Shown piece by piece: positions 53,267 through 62,258 of a stretch of 64,000 bases of DNA (positions are counted from its first letter, which is position 1; the number at the start of each line of letters is the position of its first letter). A program made the position numbers and the translations under genes. The notes under the pieces are model-generated. The model was not told the origin of the DNA. It was given only the letters and a program-made list of their open reading frames with translations, and made no database searches. Origin of the DNA: Nocardioides sp. BGMRC 2183 (GTDB lineage: Bacteria > Actinomycetota > Actinomycetes > Propionibacteriales > Nocardioidaceae); the NCBI GenBank assembly GCA_008123405.1, contig VSSA01000001.1, positions 186,001-250,000 on the forward strand, given 5' to 3'.

Positions 53267-54048
53267 GCCCGCTCGAAGCGGCCGCGATCCTGCTCGCCGG
53301 GGTCGCGGCCGGGTCGATCAACGCCGTCGTGGGATCCGGCACGCTGATCACCTTCCCCACCCTGGTGGCGGTCGGCGTGCCGCCGTTGACCGCCAACATC
53401 TCCAACAGCCTGGGCCTGGTGCCGGGCTCGGTCGCAGGTGCGGTCGGCTACCGCCGCGAGCTGGCCGGACAGCGCCACCGGGTACGACGGCTACTGGCCT
53501 GCTCGGTCAGCGGCGCCGTCGTCGGTGCCGTCCTGCTCCTGGTCCTGCCGGCCGGTGCCTTCGAGGCCGTGGTGCCGGCGCTGATCGCTCTCGGCCTGGT
53601 GCTGGTCGTGGTCCAGCCTCGCCTCTCGGCCCGGGTGGCTCGCCGCCAGGCCGAGCGAGGCGACGACGGAGACGGCGCCTGGTGGGTGATGCCGGCGGTC
53701 TTCGGCACCGGCATCTACGGCGGCTACTTCGGCGCCGCCCAGGGTGTGATCCTGATGGCGGTGCTGGGCATCGGCATCACCGAGGCACTCCAGCGCCTCA
53801 ACGCGGTCAAGAACGTGCTGGTCGCCGCGGCCAACGGCGTGGCCGGCCTGCTCTTCGTGGTGGTCGCCGAGCTCGGGCTGTTCGGGACCGACGCCGAGGT
53901 GGACTGGCTGTTGGTCCTGCTGATCGGCGTCGGCGCCGTGATCGGAGGGTTCCTCGGCGCCGCAGTGGGCCGGCGGCTCCCGGCCACCGCGCTGCGTGCC
54001 GTGATCGTCGTGGTGGGTCTGGTCGCCCTGGTCACGCTGCTGACCTGA
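53263..54048 (+). CDS. TSUP family permease (TauE/SafE)
   Basis: The 261-residue protein has about eight membrane helices in two repeats, each with the glycine-rich pattern GxGSxx (VVGSGTLITFPTLVAVG near 25; GTGIYGGYFGAAQGVILM near 150). TSUP proteins move sulfite, sulfonates or related anions, but the substrate is unknown. A GTG start overlaps the SPFH stop. Confidence 0.92.
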   Translation: MSPLEAAAILLAGVAAGSINAVVGSGTLITFPTLVAVGVPPLTANISNSLGLVPGSVAGAVGYRRELAGQRHRVRRLLACSVSGAVVGAVLLLVLPAGAFEAVVPALIALGLVLVVVQPRLSARVARRQAERGDDGDGAWWVMPAVFGTGIYGGYFGAAQGVILMAVLGIGITEALQRLNAVKNVLVAAANGVAGLLFVVVAELGLFGTDAEVDWLLVLLIGVGAVIGGFLGAAVGRRLPATALRAVIVVVGLVALVTLLT

Positions 54049-54061
54049 GCCCCTCTGTGGC

Positions 54062-54430
54062 TCAGTCGGTACGACGCCCGCGGCCCAACCCCACGACGCC
54101 GGACCCGATCGCGCCGAGGGCCGCCCCGACCAGGATCCCGCTGGCGGGCTTGGGCACGCGCCCGCCGGTGAGGCCGAGCACACCGGAGACCGCGTCGGCG
54201 CCGTCGACAGCGATGCCGACCAGGGTCAGGTTGCGGCGCAGCGGTCCGCTCGAGACCAGCGTGACCGCGCCGAGCGCGATCTCGCGGGCGCCGAACATCC
54301 GGGTGAAGTAGTCCATCTGGGGGTTGTCGTCGGGGGAGAGGCCGCTGGCCTTCGCTGCCCGCTGGGGAGAGATGAGCGCGGCCGCTCCGATGACGATGCG
54401 GCCGATCGAGAGTCCGGTGACGGGATCCAT
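54062..54430 (-). CDS. Small conserved membrane protein with KstR-like upstream site
   Basis: The 122-residue protein has three or four short hydrophobic segments with an intervening DDNPQMDYFTRMFGAREIALG stretch, as in DUF4267-like proteins. Its function is unknown. The ATG at 54430 is 6 nt after TAGGGT (54442-54437), and a KstR-like sequence lies at 54454-54467. It follows the hydrolase gene on the same strand. Confidence 0.8.
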   Translation of the reverse strand: MDPVTGLSIGRIVIGAAALISPQRAAKASGLSPDDNPQMDYFTRMFGAREIALGAVTLVSSGPLRRNLTLVGIAVDGADAVSGVLGLTGGRVPKPASGILVGAALGAIGSGVVGLGRGRRTD

Positions 54431-54436
54431 ACCGCG

Positions 54437-54467
54437 ACCCTAGAACACGCCACTAGAACAGGTTCCC
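54437..54467 (-). promoter_or_regulatory. -10 box and KstR-like site before the 54430 gene
   Basis: TAGGGT on the minus strand (54442-54437) is 6 nt before the ATG. TAGAACAGGTTCCC (54454-54467, plus strand) matches TnnAACnnGTTnn and shares CACTAGAACAGGTTC with the site at 24730-24744. An extra TAGAACACG occurs at 54441. Confidence 0.4.
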
Positions 54468-54487
54468 ACTGACAGGACACGAGGGAA

Positions 54488-55474
54488 CTACACCGTGGTG
54501 TCGGCAGCCTCGTCGACGTAGGCGCCCAGCCAACGGTCGAGCTCGGCGTAGACCCGGGCGCGCACCGGCTCTCGGGAGAGCACCACGTCGTGGACCGCTC
54601 CGGGGACCGCGACGTAGGTGGTGCAGCTGCTGATCGCGGTGGACCAGCGCCGGATCTGACGCACGTCGAGCACGATGTCGGTGCAGAACACGTCGTCGCA
54701 CATCTGCCTGGGGTGGCTGGACCGGTCGGAGGAGAGCACCAGGACCGGAGCCGGAACGTCCAGGCCTCGTTGCAGCCGAGCGTGGCCGGCGCGGATCGCC
54801 CGCAGCCACCCGAACCGCACCGGGAACGACTCGACCGGCTTCCAGGTCAGGTCGAACTCCCACTCACCGTCGTGGTCGCGGTGCAGGCCGCGGGCGTAGA
54901 AGCCGCGCACGTCGCGACCGAGCTCCGACATCGGCCGTCGGCGACCGATCACGTCGACGGCGAGGTTGGCGGCGCGGGTACGCAACACCGGCGGGCCTTG
55001 GAGGTCGAGCCACGGAGAGTTCAGGAACATCCCGGCCAGGCCCGCCGGCCGGCGGGCGTGCGCCCACAGCGACACCACCAACCCGCCGGTGGAGTGCGCC
55101 GAGATGACCACCTCCCGGTGCCCGTCGCGCTGCGTGATCCGCTCCCACGCGGCGTCCAGCTCTTCGAAGTAGGTGTCCAGGTCGGCGACGTACGTGGCCG
55201 ATTGGTGCGGACGCAGCGACCGTCCGTACTTGCGCAGGTCCAGCGCGTACATGTCGTGGCCGCGGTCGAGCCACCACTGCCCGAAGTCGGTCTGGAAGAA
55301 GTAGTCAGAGAATCCGTGCACGTGCAGGACGGCGCGATCGCTGCCGCCGGGGGTGGGTGCCGTGACCAGGGTGGCGACGACCTCGCCCTCCTCGTCGGGG
55401 CGGAGCGGGATCGTCTCGGCGGTCCACGGCTCGCCGAGCACGTCGGTGGCCAGGAGGGGGGACTGGGTCGTCAC
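54488..55474 (-). CDS. Alpha/beta hydrolase (monoacylglycerol lipase-like)
   Basis: The 328-residue protein has the alpha/beta-hydrolase core with HVHGFSDYFFQ (oxyanion region), the nucleophile motif SAHSTGG, and the acid and histidine near VLSSDRSS and PGAVHDVV. It resembles monoacylglycerol lipase-like hydrolases; substrate is unknown. GTG at 55474 is chosen with GAGGGG close by. The KstR-like site lies after it, before the next gene. Confidence 0.9.
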   Translation of the reverse strand: MTTQSPLLATDVLGEPWTAETIPLRPDEEGEVVATLVTAPTPGGSDRAVLHVHGFSDYFFQTDFGQWWLDRGHDMYALDLRKYGRSLRPHQSATYVADLDTYFEELDAAWERITQRDGHREVVISAHSTGGLVVSLWAHARRPAGLAGMFLNSPWLDLQGPPVLRTRAANLAVDVIGRRRPMSELGRDVRGFYARGLHRDHDGEWEFDLTWKPVESFPVRFGWLRAIRAGHARLQRGLDVPAPVLVLSSDRSSHPRQMCDDVFCTDIVLDVRQIRRWSTAISSCTTYVAVPGAVHDVVLSREPVRARVYAELDRWLGAYVDEAADTTV

Positions 55475-55522
55475 CCCCTCAGTCTGCCGCACCCCGGGAG
55501 GACGGCGGCGCCGGGAATAATG

Positions 55523-55536
55523 GTTGATGTATCAAC
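55523..55536. promoter_or_regulatory. MarR-like palindrome upstream of the LLM/FMN reductase pair
   Basis: GTTGAT and ATCAAC are perfect 6-bp arms around GT. It lies 80 bp before the luciferase-like gene and 49 bp before the divergent hydrolase start. Its size and shape suit a MarR-family repressor; no regulator gene is adjacent. Confidence 0.4.
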
Positions 55537-55615
55537 TGTTATGGCGGATGACCCCGGTGATCCCGGGAAACCGCTCCGGCGCTCGAGCGCGTCGGCGACT
55601 CGGAAGGACCTGGCA

Positions 55616-56761
55616 ATGCAGATCGGCATCTTCAGCGTCGGCGACGTCACCACCGACCCGACCACCGGCCGTACCCCGACCGAGCACGAGCGGATCAAGG
55701 CCACGGTGGCGATCGCCAAGAAGGCCGAGGAGATCGGCCTGGACGTCTTCGCCACGGGTGAGCACCACAACCCGCCGTTCATCGCGTCGAACCCGACGGC
55801 CACCCTCGCCTACATCGGCGCGCAGACCGAGCGGATCGTGCTCTCCACAGCGACCACCTTGATCACCACCACCGACCCGGTGCTGATCGCGGAGGACTAC
55901 GCGAAGATCCAGCACCTCACCGATGGCCGCGTGGACCTGATGATGGGCCGCGGCAACACCGGTCCCGTCTACCCCTGGTTCGGCAAGGACATCCGCGAAG
56001 GCATCAACCTCGCGATCGAGAACTACGCGCTGCTCCGCCGGCTGTGGACCGAGGACGTGGTCGACTGGAAGGGCCGGTTCCGCACCCCGCTGCAGGGCTA
56101 CACGTCCACGCCACGTCCGCTGGACGGGGTCGCTCCGTTCGTCTGGCACGGGTCGATCCGGAGCCCGGAGATCGCCGAGCAGGCTGCCTACTACGGCGAC
56201 GGCTTCTTCCACAACCACATCTTCTGGCCGGCCACGCACACCGCGCAGATGGTGAAGCTCTACCGTGAGCGGTTCGAGCACTACGGCCACGGCCCGGCGG
56301 ACACCGCGATCGTCGGCTTGGGCGGGCAGTTCTTCATGCGCCGCAACAGCCAGGACGCCTGGGACGAGTTCCGGCCCTACTTCGACAACGCCCCGGTCTA
56401 CGGTCACGGCCCGTCGATGGAGGACTTCACCACCCAGACGCCGTTGACGGTGGGCTCGCCCCAGCAGGTGCTCGAGCGCACCCTCTCGTTCCGGGAGTAC
56501 GTCGGGGACTACCAGCGCCAGCTCTTCCTGGTCGACCACGCCGGTCTGCCGTTGAAGACCGTGCTCGAGCAGCTCGACCTGCTCGGCGAGATCCTGCCTG
56601 ACCTGCGGGCCGGCTTCGCAGAAGGTCGTCCCGCCCACGTGCCCGACGCCCCGACGCACGCGACGCTGGTCGCCGCCGCCGGCGGAGCCCAGGACATCTC
56701 CGTCCACGCCGAGGACACGCAGACCGGCACCACCGACCGTGAGGAGGTCGAGCACCGATGA
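55616..56761 (+). CDS. Luciferase-like FMN-dependent monooxygenase, CE1758 family
   Basis: The 381-residue protein is a bacterial luciferase-like (LLM) TIM-barrel oxygenase with GRVDLMMGRGNTGPVYPWFG and a long C-terminal part (350-381) that is probably flexible. It pairs with the FMN reductase gene that overlaps its stop, the CE1758/CE1759 duo known from Corynebacterium. The ATG at 55616 has GGAAGGA at 55602-55608. The oxidised substrate is unknown. Confidence 0.92.
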   Translation: MQIGIFSVGDVTTDPTTGRTPTEHERIKATVAIAKKAEEIGLDVFATGEHHNPPFIASNPTATLAYIGAQTERIVLSTATTLITTTDPVLIAEDYAKIQHLTDGRVDLMMGRGNTGPVYPWFGKDIREGINLAIENYALLRRLWTEDVVDWKGRFRTPLQGYTSTPRPLDGVAPFVWHGSIRSPEIAEQAAYYGDGFFHNHIFWPATHTAQMVKLYRERFEHYGHGPADTAIVGLGGQFFMRRNSQDAWDEFRPYFDNAPVYGHGPSMEDFTTQTPLTVGSPQQVLERTLSFREYVGDYQRQLFLVDHAGLPLKTVLEQLDLLGEILPDLRAGFAEGRPAHVPDAPTHATLVAAAGGAQDISVHAEDTQTGTTDREEVEHR

Positions 56762-57420
56762 CCGCGCCCCGTCGCATCGTGGTGGTCTCCGCCGGACTCT
56801 CCGCGCCGTCGGCCACCAAGCTCCTCGCCGACCGGATCGGTACGGCGTCCGCGGATGCGCTCGCCGCCCGCGGCGCCGACGCCGTCGTGGAGCACGTCGA
56901 GCTGCGTCCGTTGGCGCACTCGCTCGCCGACCACCTGCTGACCGGCTTCCCCGACGCCACCCTCGCCGCGGCGATCGAGCAGGTCCGCGCGGCTGACGGA
57001 CTGGTGGTGGTCACCCCGGTCTTCGCGGCTTCCTACGCCGGCCTCTTCAAGACGTTCTTCGACGTGTTGGAGAACGGCGCGCTGGACGAGAAGCCGGTCC
57101 TCCTCGGCGCCACCGCCGGCACCGCCCGTCACCAACTCATGCTGGACCACGCACTACGCCCACTCTTCGCCTACCTGCACGCCGTCGTCGTACCGACGGG
57201 GGTGTTCGCGGCGAGCGAGGACTTCGGTGCAACCGAGCTGGACAAGCGGATCGAACGTGCCGCGGGTGAGCTGGCGACCCTGGTCGACGGACCCGGGGCG
57301 GGCCCGGCAACCGACGCCGCTGCGAGCCGGGAGGCGGAGCGGCGGACCACCGCGGAGCGCTTCGCGGCACCCACGCCGTTCGAGGAGCTGCTGCGTCGCG
57401 CCAGCGATCCGGGCGCCTGA
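56758..57420 (+). CDS. LLM-partnered FMN reductase, CE1759 family
   Basis: The 220-residue flavodoxin-fold protein has the flavin-binding SAGLSAPSATKLLAD loop (8-22) and VVVTPVFAASYAGLFKTFFD near 80-100, as in NADPH-dependent FMN reductases. It supplies reduced FMN to the monooxygenase encoded upstream, with which it overlaps by 4 bp. Confidence 0.93.
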   Translation: MTAPRRIVVVSAGLSAPSATKLLADRIGTASADALAARGADAVVEHVELRPLAHSLADHLLTGFPDATLAAAIEQVRAADGLVVVTPVFAASYAGLFKTFFDVLENGALDEKPVLLGATAGTARHQLMLDHALRPLFAYLHAVVVPTGVFAASEDFGATELDKRIERAAGELATLVDGPGAGPATDAAASREAERRTTAERFAAPTPFEELLRRASDPGA

Positions 57421-57421
57421 C

Positions 57422-57850
57422 TCAACCTTCCACGGGCAGGTACAGCACCGGGGTCGATGCCACGCATCCGGGAAGCGCAGTCGGCAGGCTCGCGCTCGGG
57501 TGGTAACCGACCACCAGCACCCAGCCGTCACCGACCAGCGCCCCGGGATCCGTGGTGGGGGCCTGGGAGGACAGCCTGTCCCGGCTGCTCTCGGCATCGG
57601 CGACCGAAGCGCTGACGAACCAGGCGGTCTTCGCCCCGCGCACCTGCTGGCGCACGAACCGACTGCGTGCCATCCGCGCCTGGCCTCGGTCGGGTTGCGG
57701 TGCACAGCCGACGGCGGGAGGACCGGTGACACCGTCGCCGGCCTCCTCGCCGTCGTTCGCCTGCAGCAGCATTCGCGTCCCCACCACCGCGCCGCCGATC
57801 ACCAGTGCGGCGGCGAGGATCAGGACAACAGCGTGCAGCAGGCGCGTCAT
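57422..57850 (-). CDS. Membrane-anchored hypothetical protein
   Basis: The 142-residue protein has one N-terminal membrane helix (7-27) and an extracellular part with C49 and C129, which could form a disulfide. No known domain is recognised. It follows the YbhB-like gene by 25 bp and is convergent with the FMN reductase gene. Confidence 0.75.
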   Translation of the reverse strand: MTRLLHAVVLILAAALVIGGAVVGTRMLLQANDGEEAGDGVTGPPAVGCAPQPDRGQARMARSRFVRQQVRGAKTAWFVSASVADAESSRDRLSSQAPTTDPGALVGDGWVLVVGYHPSASLPTALPGCVASTPVLYLPVEG

Positions 57851-57875
57851 GGCACGACCGAATGGCCTCAGCGAC

Positions 57876-58403
57876 TCAGTGCCGATAGGTGCCGTGCAGG
57901 ATGGCCCGGCCGGCGGTCTTGAACGCCAGGTTGAACGAGACCACGGCGGCGGAGGCGTCGGGATCGACGCCGAGTGACTCCTCCTGCACCGCGTGCACCA
58001 CGAAGTAGTAGCGATGGATCTGGTCGCCCTGCGGCGGCGCCGCACCCATGAACGCGTGCTGGCCGCCGTCGTTGCGGCACATGAAGGCGTTGCCCGGCAG
58101 CGCCGCGCCCTCCGCACCGGCGCCGGCGTCGAGGCTGGTCACGTCTGCGGGAAGGTCCACCAGCACCCAGTGCCAGAAGCCGCTCGGGGTGGGCGCGTCG
58201 GGATCGAAGCAGGTGACCGTGAACGACTTGGTGCCCTCGGGGGCTCCAGACCAGCTCAGCTGCGGCGAGGTGTTGCCGGCGGCAGCCACCTGGTCGTCCT
58301 TCAAGGGTGCGCCGTCGGTGACGTCGGCGCTGGTGACCTGGAACGACGGGACCACCGGCAGGAGGTCGTAGGGGTCAGGGGCGACGGGACGTTCGAGACT
58401 CAT
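57876..58403 (-). CDS. YbhB/YbcL family (PEBP-like) protein
   Basis: The 175-residue protein has the phosphatidylethanolamine-binding (Raf kinase inhibitor-like) fold with [16 protein letters not shown], the conserved [17 protein letters not shown] and [15 protein letters not shown]. Its biological role in bacteria is unclear. The ATG at 58403 is 6 nt after TACGTT (58415-58410). Confidence 0.92.
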   Translation of the reverse strand: MSLERPVAPDPYDLLPVVPSFQVTSADVTDGAPLKDDQVAAAGNTSPQLSWSGAPEGTKSFTVTCFDPDAPTPSGFWHWVLVDLPADVTSLDAGAGAEGAALPGNAFMCRNDGGQHAFMGAAPPQGDQIHRYYFVVHAVQEESLGVDPDASAAVVSFNLAFKTAGRAILHGTYRH

Positions 58404-58472
58404 GATGTCAACGTAGTCCGCGAGCTGGGCCCGGACCACGGTGCCGCCCGCGGACCTTGGGAGGATGGTGCC

Positions 58473-59699
58473 GTGAGCGACTTCCCGCCCTATCCCTCGG
58501 GCCTGCGACTCTCTGGCCGTCACGTTCTCGTCGTCGGCGGAGGGCATGTCGCGCAACGCCGGATCCCGAGCTTGATCGCGGCCGGGGCCGACGTCCACGT
58601 GGTGGCGCCGGAGGTCACCCCGGCGATCGAGGGGCTGGTCGGCTCCGGTGAGGTCACCTGGCACCAGCGCTCCTACCAGGTCGCGGATCTCGACCCCGCC
58701 TGGTACGTGATCGCGGTGACCGACGACCGGGTGGTGAACGACGAGATCTCCGACGCCTGCGAGGAGCGACGGCTCTTCTGCGTCCGCTCCGACGACGCAA
58801 CCCTCGGCAGCGCCTGGACGCCCGCGGTCGGCCGGCATGCCGGCGTCACCGTCGCGGTCCTCGGCAATCGCGACCCCCGACGATCGGCATCGGTGCGCGA
58901 CGAGATCCTCACCGGGCTGCGCGACGGCAGCATCTCGGCCCGTCACCACCGGGAGCGCACCCCGGGCGTCACCCTCGTCGGCGGTGGCCCCGGCGACCCG
59001 GAGCTGATCTCGATCGCCGGCCGCAAGGCACTGATGGAGGCGGATGTGGTCGTCGCCGACCGCCTCGCCCCCCGCGAGCTGCTCGGTGATCTTCCTGCGG
59101 ACGTCGAGCTGATCGACGTGGCCAAGCTGCCGCGGGGGCGTTCAGCGCAGCAGGAGGAGATCAACCGGCTGATCGTCGAGCACGCGCTGGCCGGCAAGCG
59201 CGTGGTGCGGTTCAAGGGCGGCGACAACTTCGTCTTCGGACGCGGCTACGAGGAGATCCTCGCCTGTCGGGAGGCGGGTGTTCCGGTTGAGGTGATCCCC
59301 GGGCTGACCTCCCCGGTCGCGGTGCCCGCGATCGCCGGGATCCCGGTCACCCACCGGGGGGTGACCCACGAGTTCTCCGTGGTCTCCGGCCACCTCCCGC
59401 CGGGGCACCCCGAGAGCCTGGTCGACTACACAGCGCTCGCCCGGATGCAGGGGACCGTCGTGGTGATGATGGGGGTGCAGAACGCCCCGGCGATCGCCGA
59501 AGCGCTGGTCTCCGGCGGTCGACCGGCCAGCACCCCGGTGGCCGTGGTCTGCGACGGCACGATGCCCACCGAGCGCACCGTGCTCGCCACCCTCGGCACA
59601 CTGGCCGAGCGGCTCGACGCCGAGCAGGTCCGCCCGCCGGCGATCATCGTCATCGGTGAGGTCGTCCGGGTCGCGCACCCGGACGGCTTCCCCGCCTGA
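58473..59699 (+). CDS. cysG: Siroheme synthase (CysG-like: precorrin-2 dehydrogenase plus uroporphyrinogen-III methyltransferase)
   Basis: The enzyme makes precorrin-2 and sirohydrochlorin for siroheme. The 408-residue protein joins an N-terminal Met8-like NAD-binding domain (about 1-150, with [11 protein letters not shown]) to a C-terminal SAM-dependent methyltransferase (about 160-400) with [24 protein letters not shown] and [10 protein letters not shown]-type turns. The order is the CysG type. A GTG start with GAGG about 8 nt upstream is used. Confidence 0.95.
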   Translation: MSDFPPYPSGLRLSGRHVLVVGGGHVAQRRIPSLIAAGADVHVVAPEVTPAIEGLVGSGEVTWHQRSYQVADLDPAWYVIAVTDDRVVNDEISDACEERRLFCVRSDDATLGSAWTPAVGRHAGVTVAVLGNRDPRRSASVRDEILTGLRDGSISARHHRERTPGVTLVGGGPGDPELISIAGRKALMEADVVVADRLAPRELLGDLPADVELIDVAKLPRGRSAQQEEINRLIVEHALAGKRVVRFKGGDNFVFGRGYEEILACREAGVPVEVIPGLTSPVAVPAIAGIPVTHRGVTHEFSVVSGHLPPGHPESLVDYTALARMQGTVVVMMGVQNAPAIAEALVSGGRPASTPVAVVCDGTMPTERTVLATLGTLAERLDAEQVRPPAIIVIGEVVRVAHPDGFPA

Positions 59700-59728
59700 G
59701 CCTGGACGCACCTGAGAGTGAAGCGCAC

Positions 59729-60544
59729 GTGGCCGAGCTGATCGAGATCTCCGACCCTGCCGACCCGCGGCTCGGCGACTATCGCGACCTTCGCGACACC
59801 CAGCTGCGCCGGTCGTTGGAGGCCGAGCACGGTCTCTTCCTGGCCGAGGGGGAGAAGGTGGTGCGCCGCGCAGTCGAGGCCGGGTACGGCGTCCGCTCGC
59901 TGCTGATGGCGCCGCGATGGCTGGCCGGCCTGGCCGACGTACTCGATCGCACGAACGCGCCCTGCTATGTGCTCTCCGAGGCACTCGCCGAGGAGGTCAC
60001 CGGCTTCCACGTGCACCGCGGAGCCCTCGCCTCCCTCGAGCGACGTCCGCTGGCCTCGGTGGAGTCCGTGTTGCAGGGGGCCCGGGCGGTCGTCGTACTG
60101 GAGGACATCGTCGACCACACCAATGTCGGCGCGATCCTCCGCTCCGCAGCCGGTCTGGGATTCGATGCCGCGTTGCTGGCTCCGCGCTGTGCCGATCCGC
60201 TCTATCGCCGCGCGATCAAGGTCGCCATGGGCGCGGTGTTCTCGCTGCCGTGGACCCGCCTTCCTGATTGGTACGACGCCCTGCCGGCCCTGTCCGGCGC
60301 TGGATTCACCACCGTGGCACTCACCCTCGCCGACGACGCCCGCCCGCTGGAGGAGGCCGTCGCGGGTGTGGACAAGGTGGCGCTGGTGCTCGGCTCCGAG
60401 GGACACGGGCTCTCCGGCCGATGGGAGCAGTCGGCGGAGCGTCGCGCGATCATCCCGATGGCCCGCAGCGTGGAGGAAGGCGTCGACTCGCTCAACGTCG
60501 CGGCCGCCTCCGCGGTGGCCTGCTACCTGACCATGCGCCGCTGA
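59729..60544 (+). CDS. TrmH/SpoU-family RNA 2'-O-methyltransferase
   Basis: The 271-residue protein has an N-terminal L30e-like substrate-binding domain (about 12-100) and a C-terminal SPOUT domain with the knotted SAM-site motifs DHTNVGAILRSA, ALVLGSEGHGLS and SLNVAAASAVACY. The target RNA is unknown. A GTG start 29 bp after cysG is used. Confidence 0.95.
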   Translation: MAELIEISDPADPRLGDYRDLRDTQLRRSLEAEHGLFLAEGEKVVRRAVEAGYGVRSLLMAPRWLAGLADVLDRTNAPCYVLSEALAEEVTGFHVHRGALASLERRPLASVESVLQGARAVVVLEDIVDHTNVGAILRSAAGLGFDAALLAPRCADPLYRRAIKVAMGAVFSLPWTRLPDWYDALPALSGAGFTTVALTLADDARPLEEAVAGVDKVALVLGSEGHGLSGRWEQSAERRAIIPMARSVEEGVDSLNVAAASAVACYLTMRR

Positions 60545-60597
60545 CCGGGGATCTGGACAGTCCCGCGACAGGCCTTCCGGATCGGGGGTGCGGTCCC

Positions 60598-60603
60598 TAG
60601 CAT
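60598..60603 (+). promoter_or_regulatory. -10 box of leaderless DapB-like gene
   Basis: TAGCAT lies 6 nt before the ATG at 60610. Confidence 0.5.
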
Positions 60604-60609
60604 CACCCC

Positions 60610-61728
60610 ATGAACGAGAACACGTTCCACCGTGCTGATGCGCCGATCCCGGTCGTGGTGTGGGGCACCGGCAACATGGGGAGGGCGTCGATCCGATCGG
60701 TGCTCACCCATCCGGGACTCCGGCTGTGTGCCGTACTGACCTCGGACGAGACGAAGGTCGGTGCCGACGCGGGGACGTTGGCCGGCCTCGACGAGCCGTG
60801 CGGCGTGAGCCTGAGTGCCGATGTCGAGGCAGCCCTCGCCACCCTCGGGGGCGGGGGAGCGGTCGCCTACATGGCCTCCGGTGAGATGCGGCCCGACGAC
60901 GCGGCCGCTGACTTCGCTCGGGCGCTGCGGGGCGGTGCGGTCGTGGTCAGCCCGTCCGTCTACGCGCTCTACGATCCGCGCAATGCACCCAGCGAGCTGC
61001 GCGAGCCGCTGGAGAAGGCGTGCGCCGAAGGTGGCAGTGCGCTCTTCTCGAACGGCATCGACCCAGGCTGGGGCAATGACCTGCTGCCGGCGCTGGTCAC
61101 CGGGCTCGGCGCGCGGATCGACCGGATCCGGTGCCAGGAGATCTTCGACTACTCCACCTACGACGCCGAGGAGTCGGTGCGCTACCTGGTGGGCATGGGC
61201 CAGCCGATGGACTACGAGCCGATGATGGTGATGCAGGGCGTCCCGTCCATGGTCTGGGGCGGCCAGGTACGGGTGATCGCGCGGGCCCTGGGTGTCGAGG
61301 TCTCCGAGTTGCGTGAAGTGGTCGACCGGCGGCCCTTGGAGGCCACGGTGACCACGGCGCTGGGCGACTTCGAGGCCGGGACCCAAGGCGCGCTCCGGTT
61401 CGAGGTCCAGGGCATCGTCGACGGCGAGCCGCTCATCGTGATCGAACACGTCACCCGGATCTCGGCGGCCTGTGCGACCGACTGGCCGATGCCACCGGAC
61501 GGTGGAGACGGTGCGCACCGGGTGATCATCGAGGGCGGACCGCGCATCGAGATCAACGTGGAGGCGACCGACGAGGGTGGCAACCGGGCCGCCGGCGGCA
61601 ACGCCACCGCCGCGAACCGCCTGGTCAACGCGATCCCCTGGCTTCGGACCGCACCACCCGGCCTCTACGACGGGATGGATGTGCCGTTGCTGCCCACCGA
61701 CCGCCTGCGCGCCCGAAGCGGGGGATGA
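60610..61728 (+). CDS. DapB-like NAD(P)-dependent dehydrogenase
   Basis: The 372-residue protein has the Rossmann motif VVWGTGNMGRASI (16-28) and a C-terminal dihydrodipicolinate-reductase-like domain with GIDPGWGNDLLPALV near residues 145-165. It is close to the amine dehydrogenase group that includes 2,4-diaminopentanoate dehydrogenase; the substrate is unknown. It overlaps a carboxymuconolactone decarboxylase-like gene by 4 bp. GAGAACACGTTCCA in codons 3-7 resembles the KstR-like sites weakly. Confidence 0.88.
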   Translation: MNENTFHRADAPIPVVVWGTGNMGRASIRSVLTHPGLRLCAVLTSDETKVGADAGTLAGLDEPCGVSLSADVEAALATLGGGGAVAYMASGEMRPDDAAADFARALRGGAVVVSPSVYALYDPRNAPSELREPLEKACAEGGSALFSNGIDPGWGNDLLPALVTGLGARIDRIRCQEIFDYSTYDAEESVRYLVGMGQPMDYEPMMVMQGVPSMVWGGQVRVIARALGVEVSELREVVDRRPLEATVTTALGDFEAGTQGALRFEVQGIVDGEPLIVIEHVTRISAACATDWPMPPDGGDGAHRVIIEGGPRIEINVEATDEGGNRAAGGNATAANRLVNAIPWLRTAPPGLYDGMDVPLLPTDRLRARSGG

Positions 61729-62258
61729 GCGTGTTCATCGAGATCCCCGACGGCAAGGACCCGATCGGCTATGTCTGGGGCGAGCTGGTGCCCGGCATCG
61801 GGCCGGCTGCGTCCGCGTTCGCGCTGAGCATCTACGAGCACACCACGCTGGGGCTGCGTGAGTTCGAGGCAGCGAGGCTGCGGATCGCGCAGATCAACGG
61901 CTGCCTGTTCTGCCAGGACTGGCGGACCGAGCGGGACGGGGTCACGGTCGAGGACGGCTTCGAGGAGGTCGTGGAGCGGTGGCGCACCAGCACCGATCTC
62001 GATGAGCGGGCCCGTCTCGCCGTGGAGTACGCCGAGCGTTTCGCGCTGGACCACCACAGCATCGACGACAGCTTCTGGCAGCGCATGCGCGTGCATTACG
62101 CCGACCGTGAGATCGCCGAGCTCTCGATGTGCCTCGGGTCCTGGATCTCGTTCGGGCGCCTCAACCGCGTGCTCGGCCTGGATGCAGCGTGCGTCCTGCC
62201 GGGGCACGCGGCCGGCGGGAAGCAGAGCAGCGCTCAGGCGGGCCAGTCGTCCGGATAG
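61725..62258 (+). CDS. Carboxymuconolactone decarboxylase (AhpD-like) family protein
   Basis: The 177-residue protein is an all-helical CMD/AhpD-fold protein with the CxxC motif in NGCLFCQDWR (near 59-66), suggesting a thiol redox or decarboxylase-like role. It overlaps the DapB-like gene, so the two likely act in one pathway. Its last 25 bp overlap the convergent def gene. Confidence 0.9.
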   Translation: MSVFIEIPDGKDPIGYVWGELVPGIGPAASAFALSIYEHTTLGLREFEAARLRIAQINGCLFCQDWRTERDGVTVEDGFEEVVERWRTSTDLDERARLAVEYAERFALDHHSIDDSFWQRMRVHYADREIAELSMCLGSWISFGRLNRVLGLDAACVLPGHAAGGKQSSAQAGQSSG

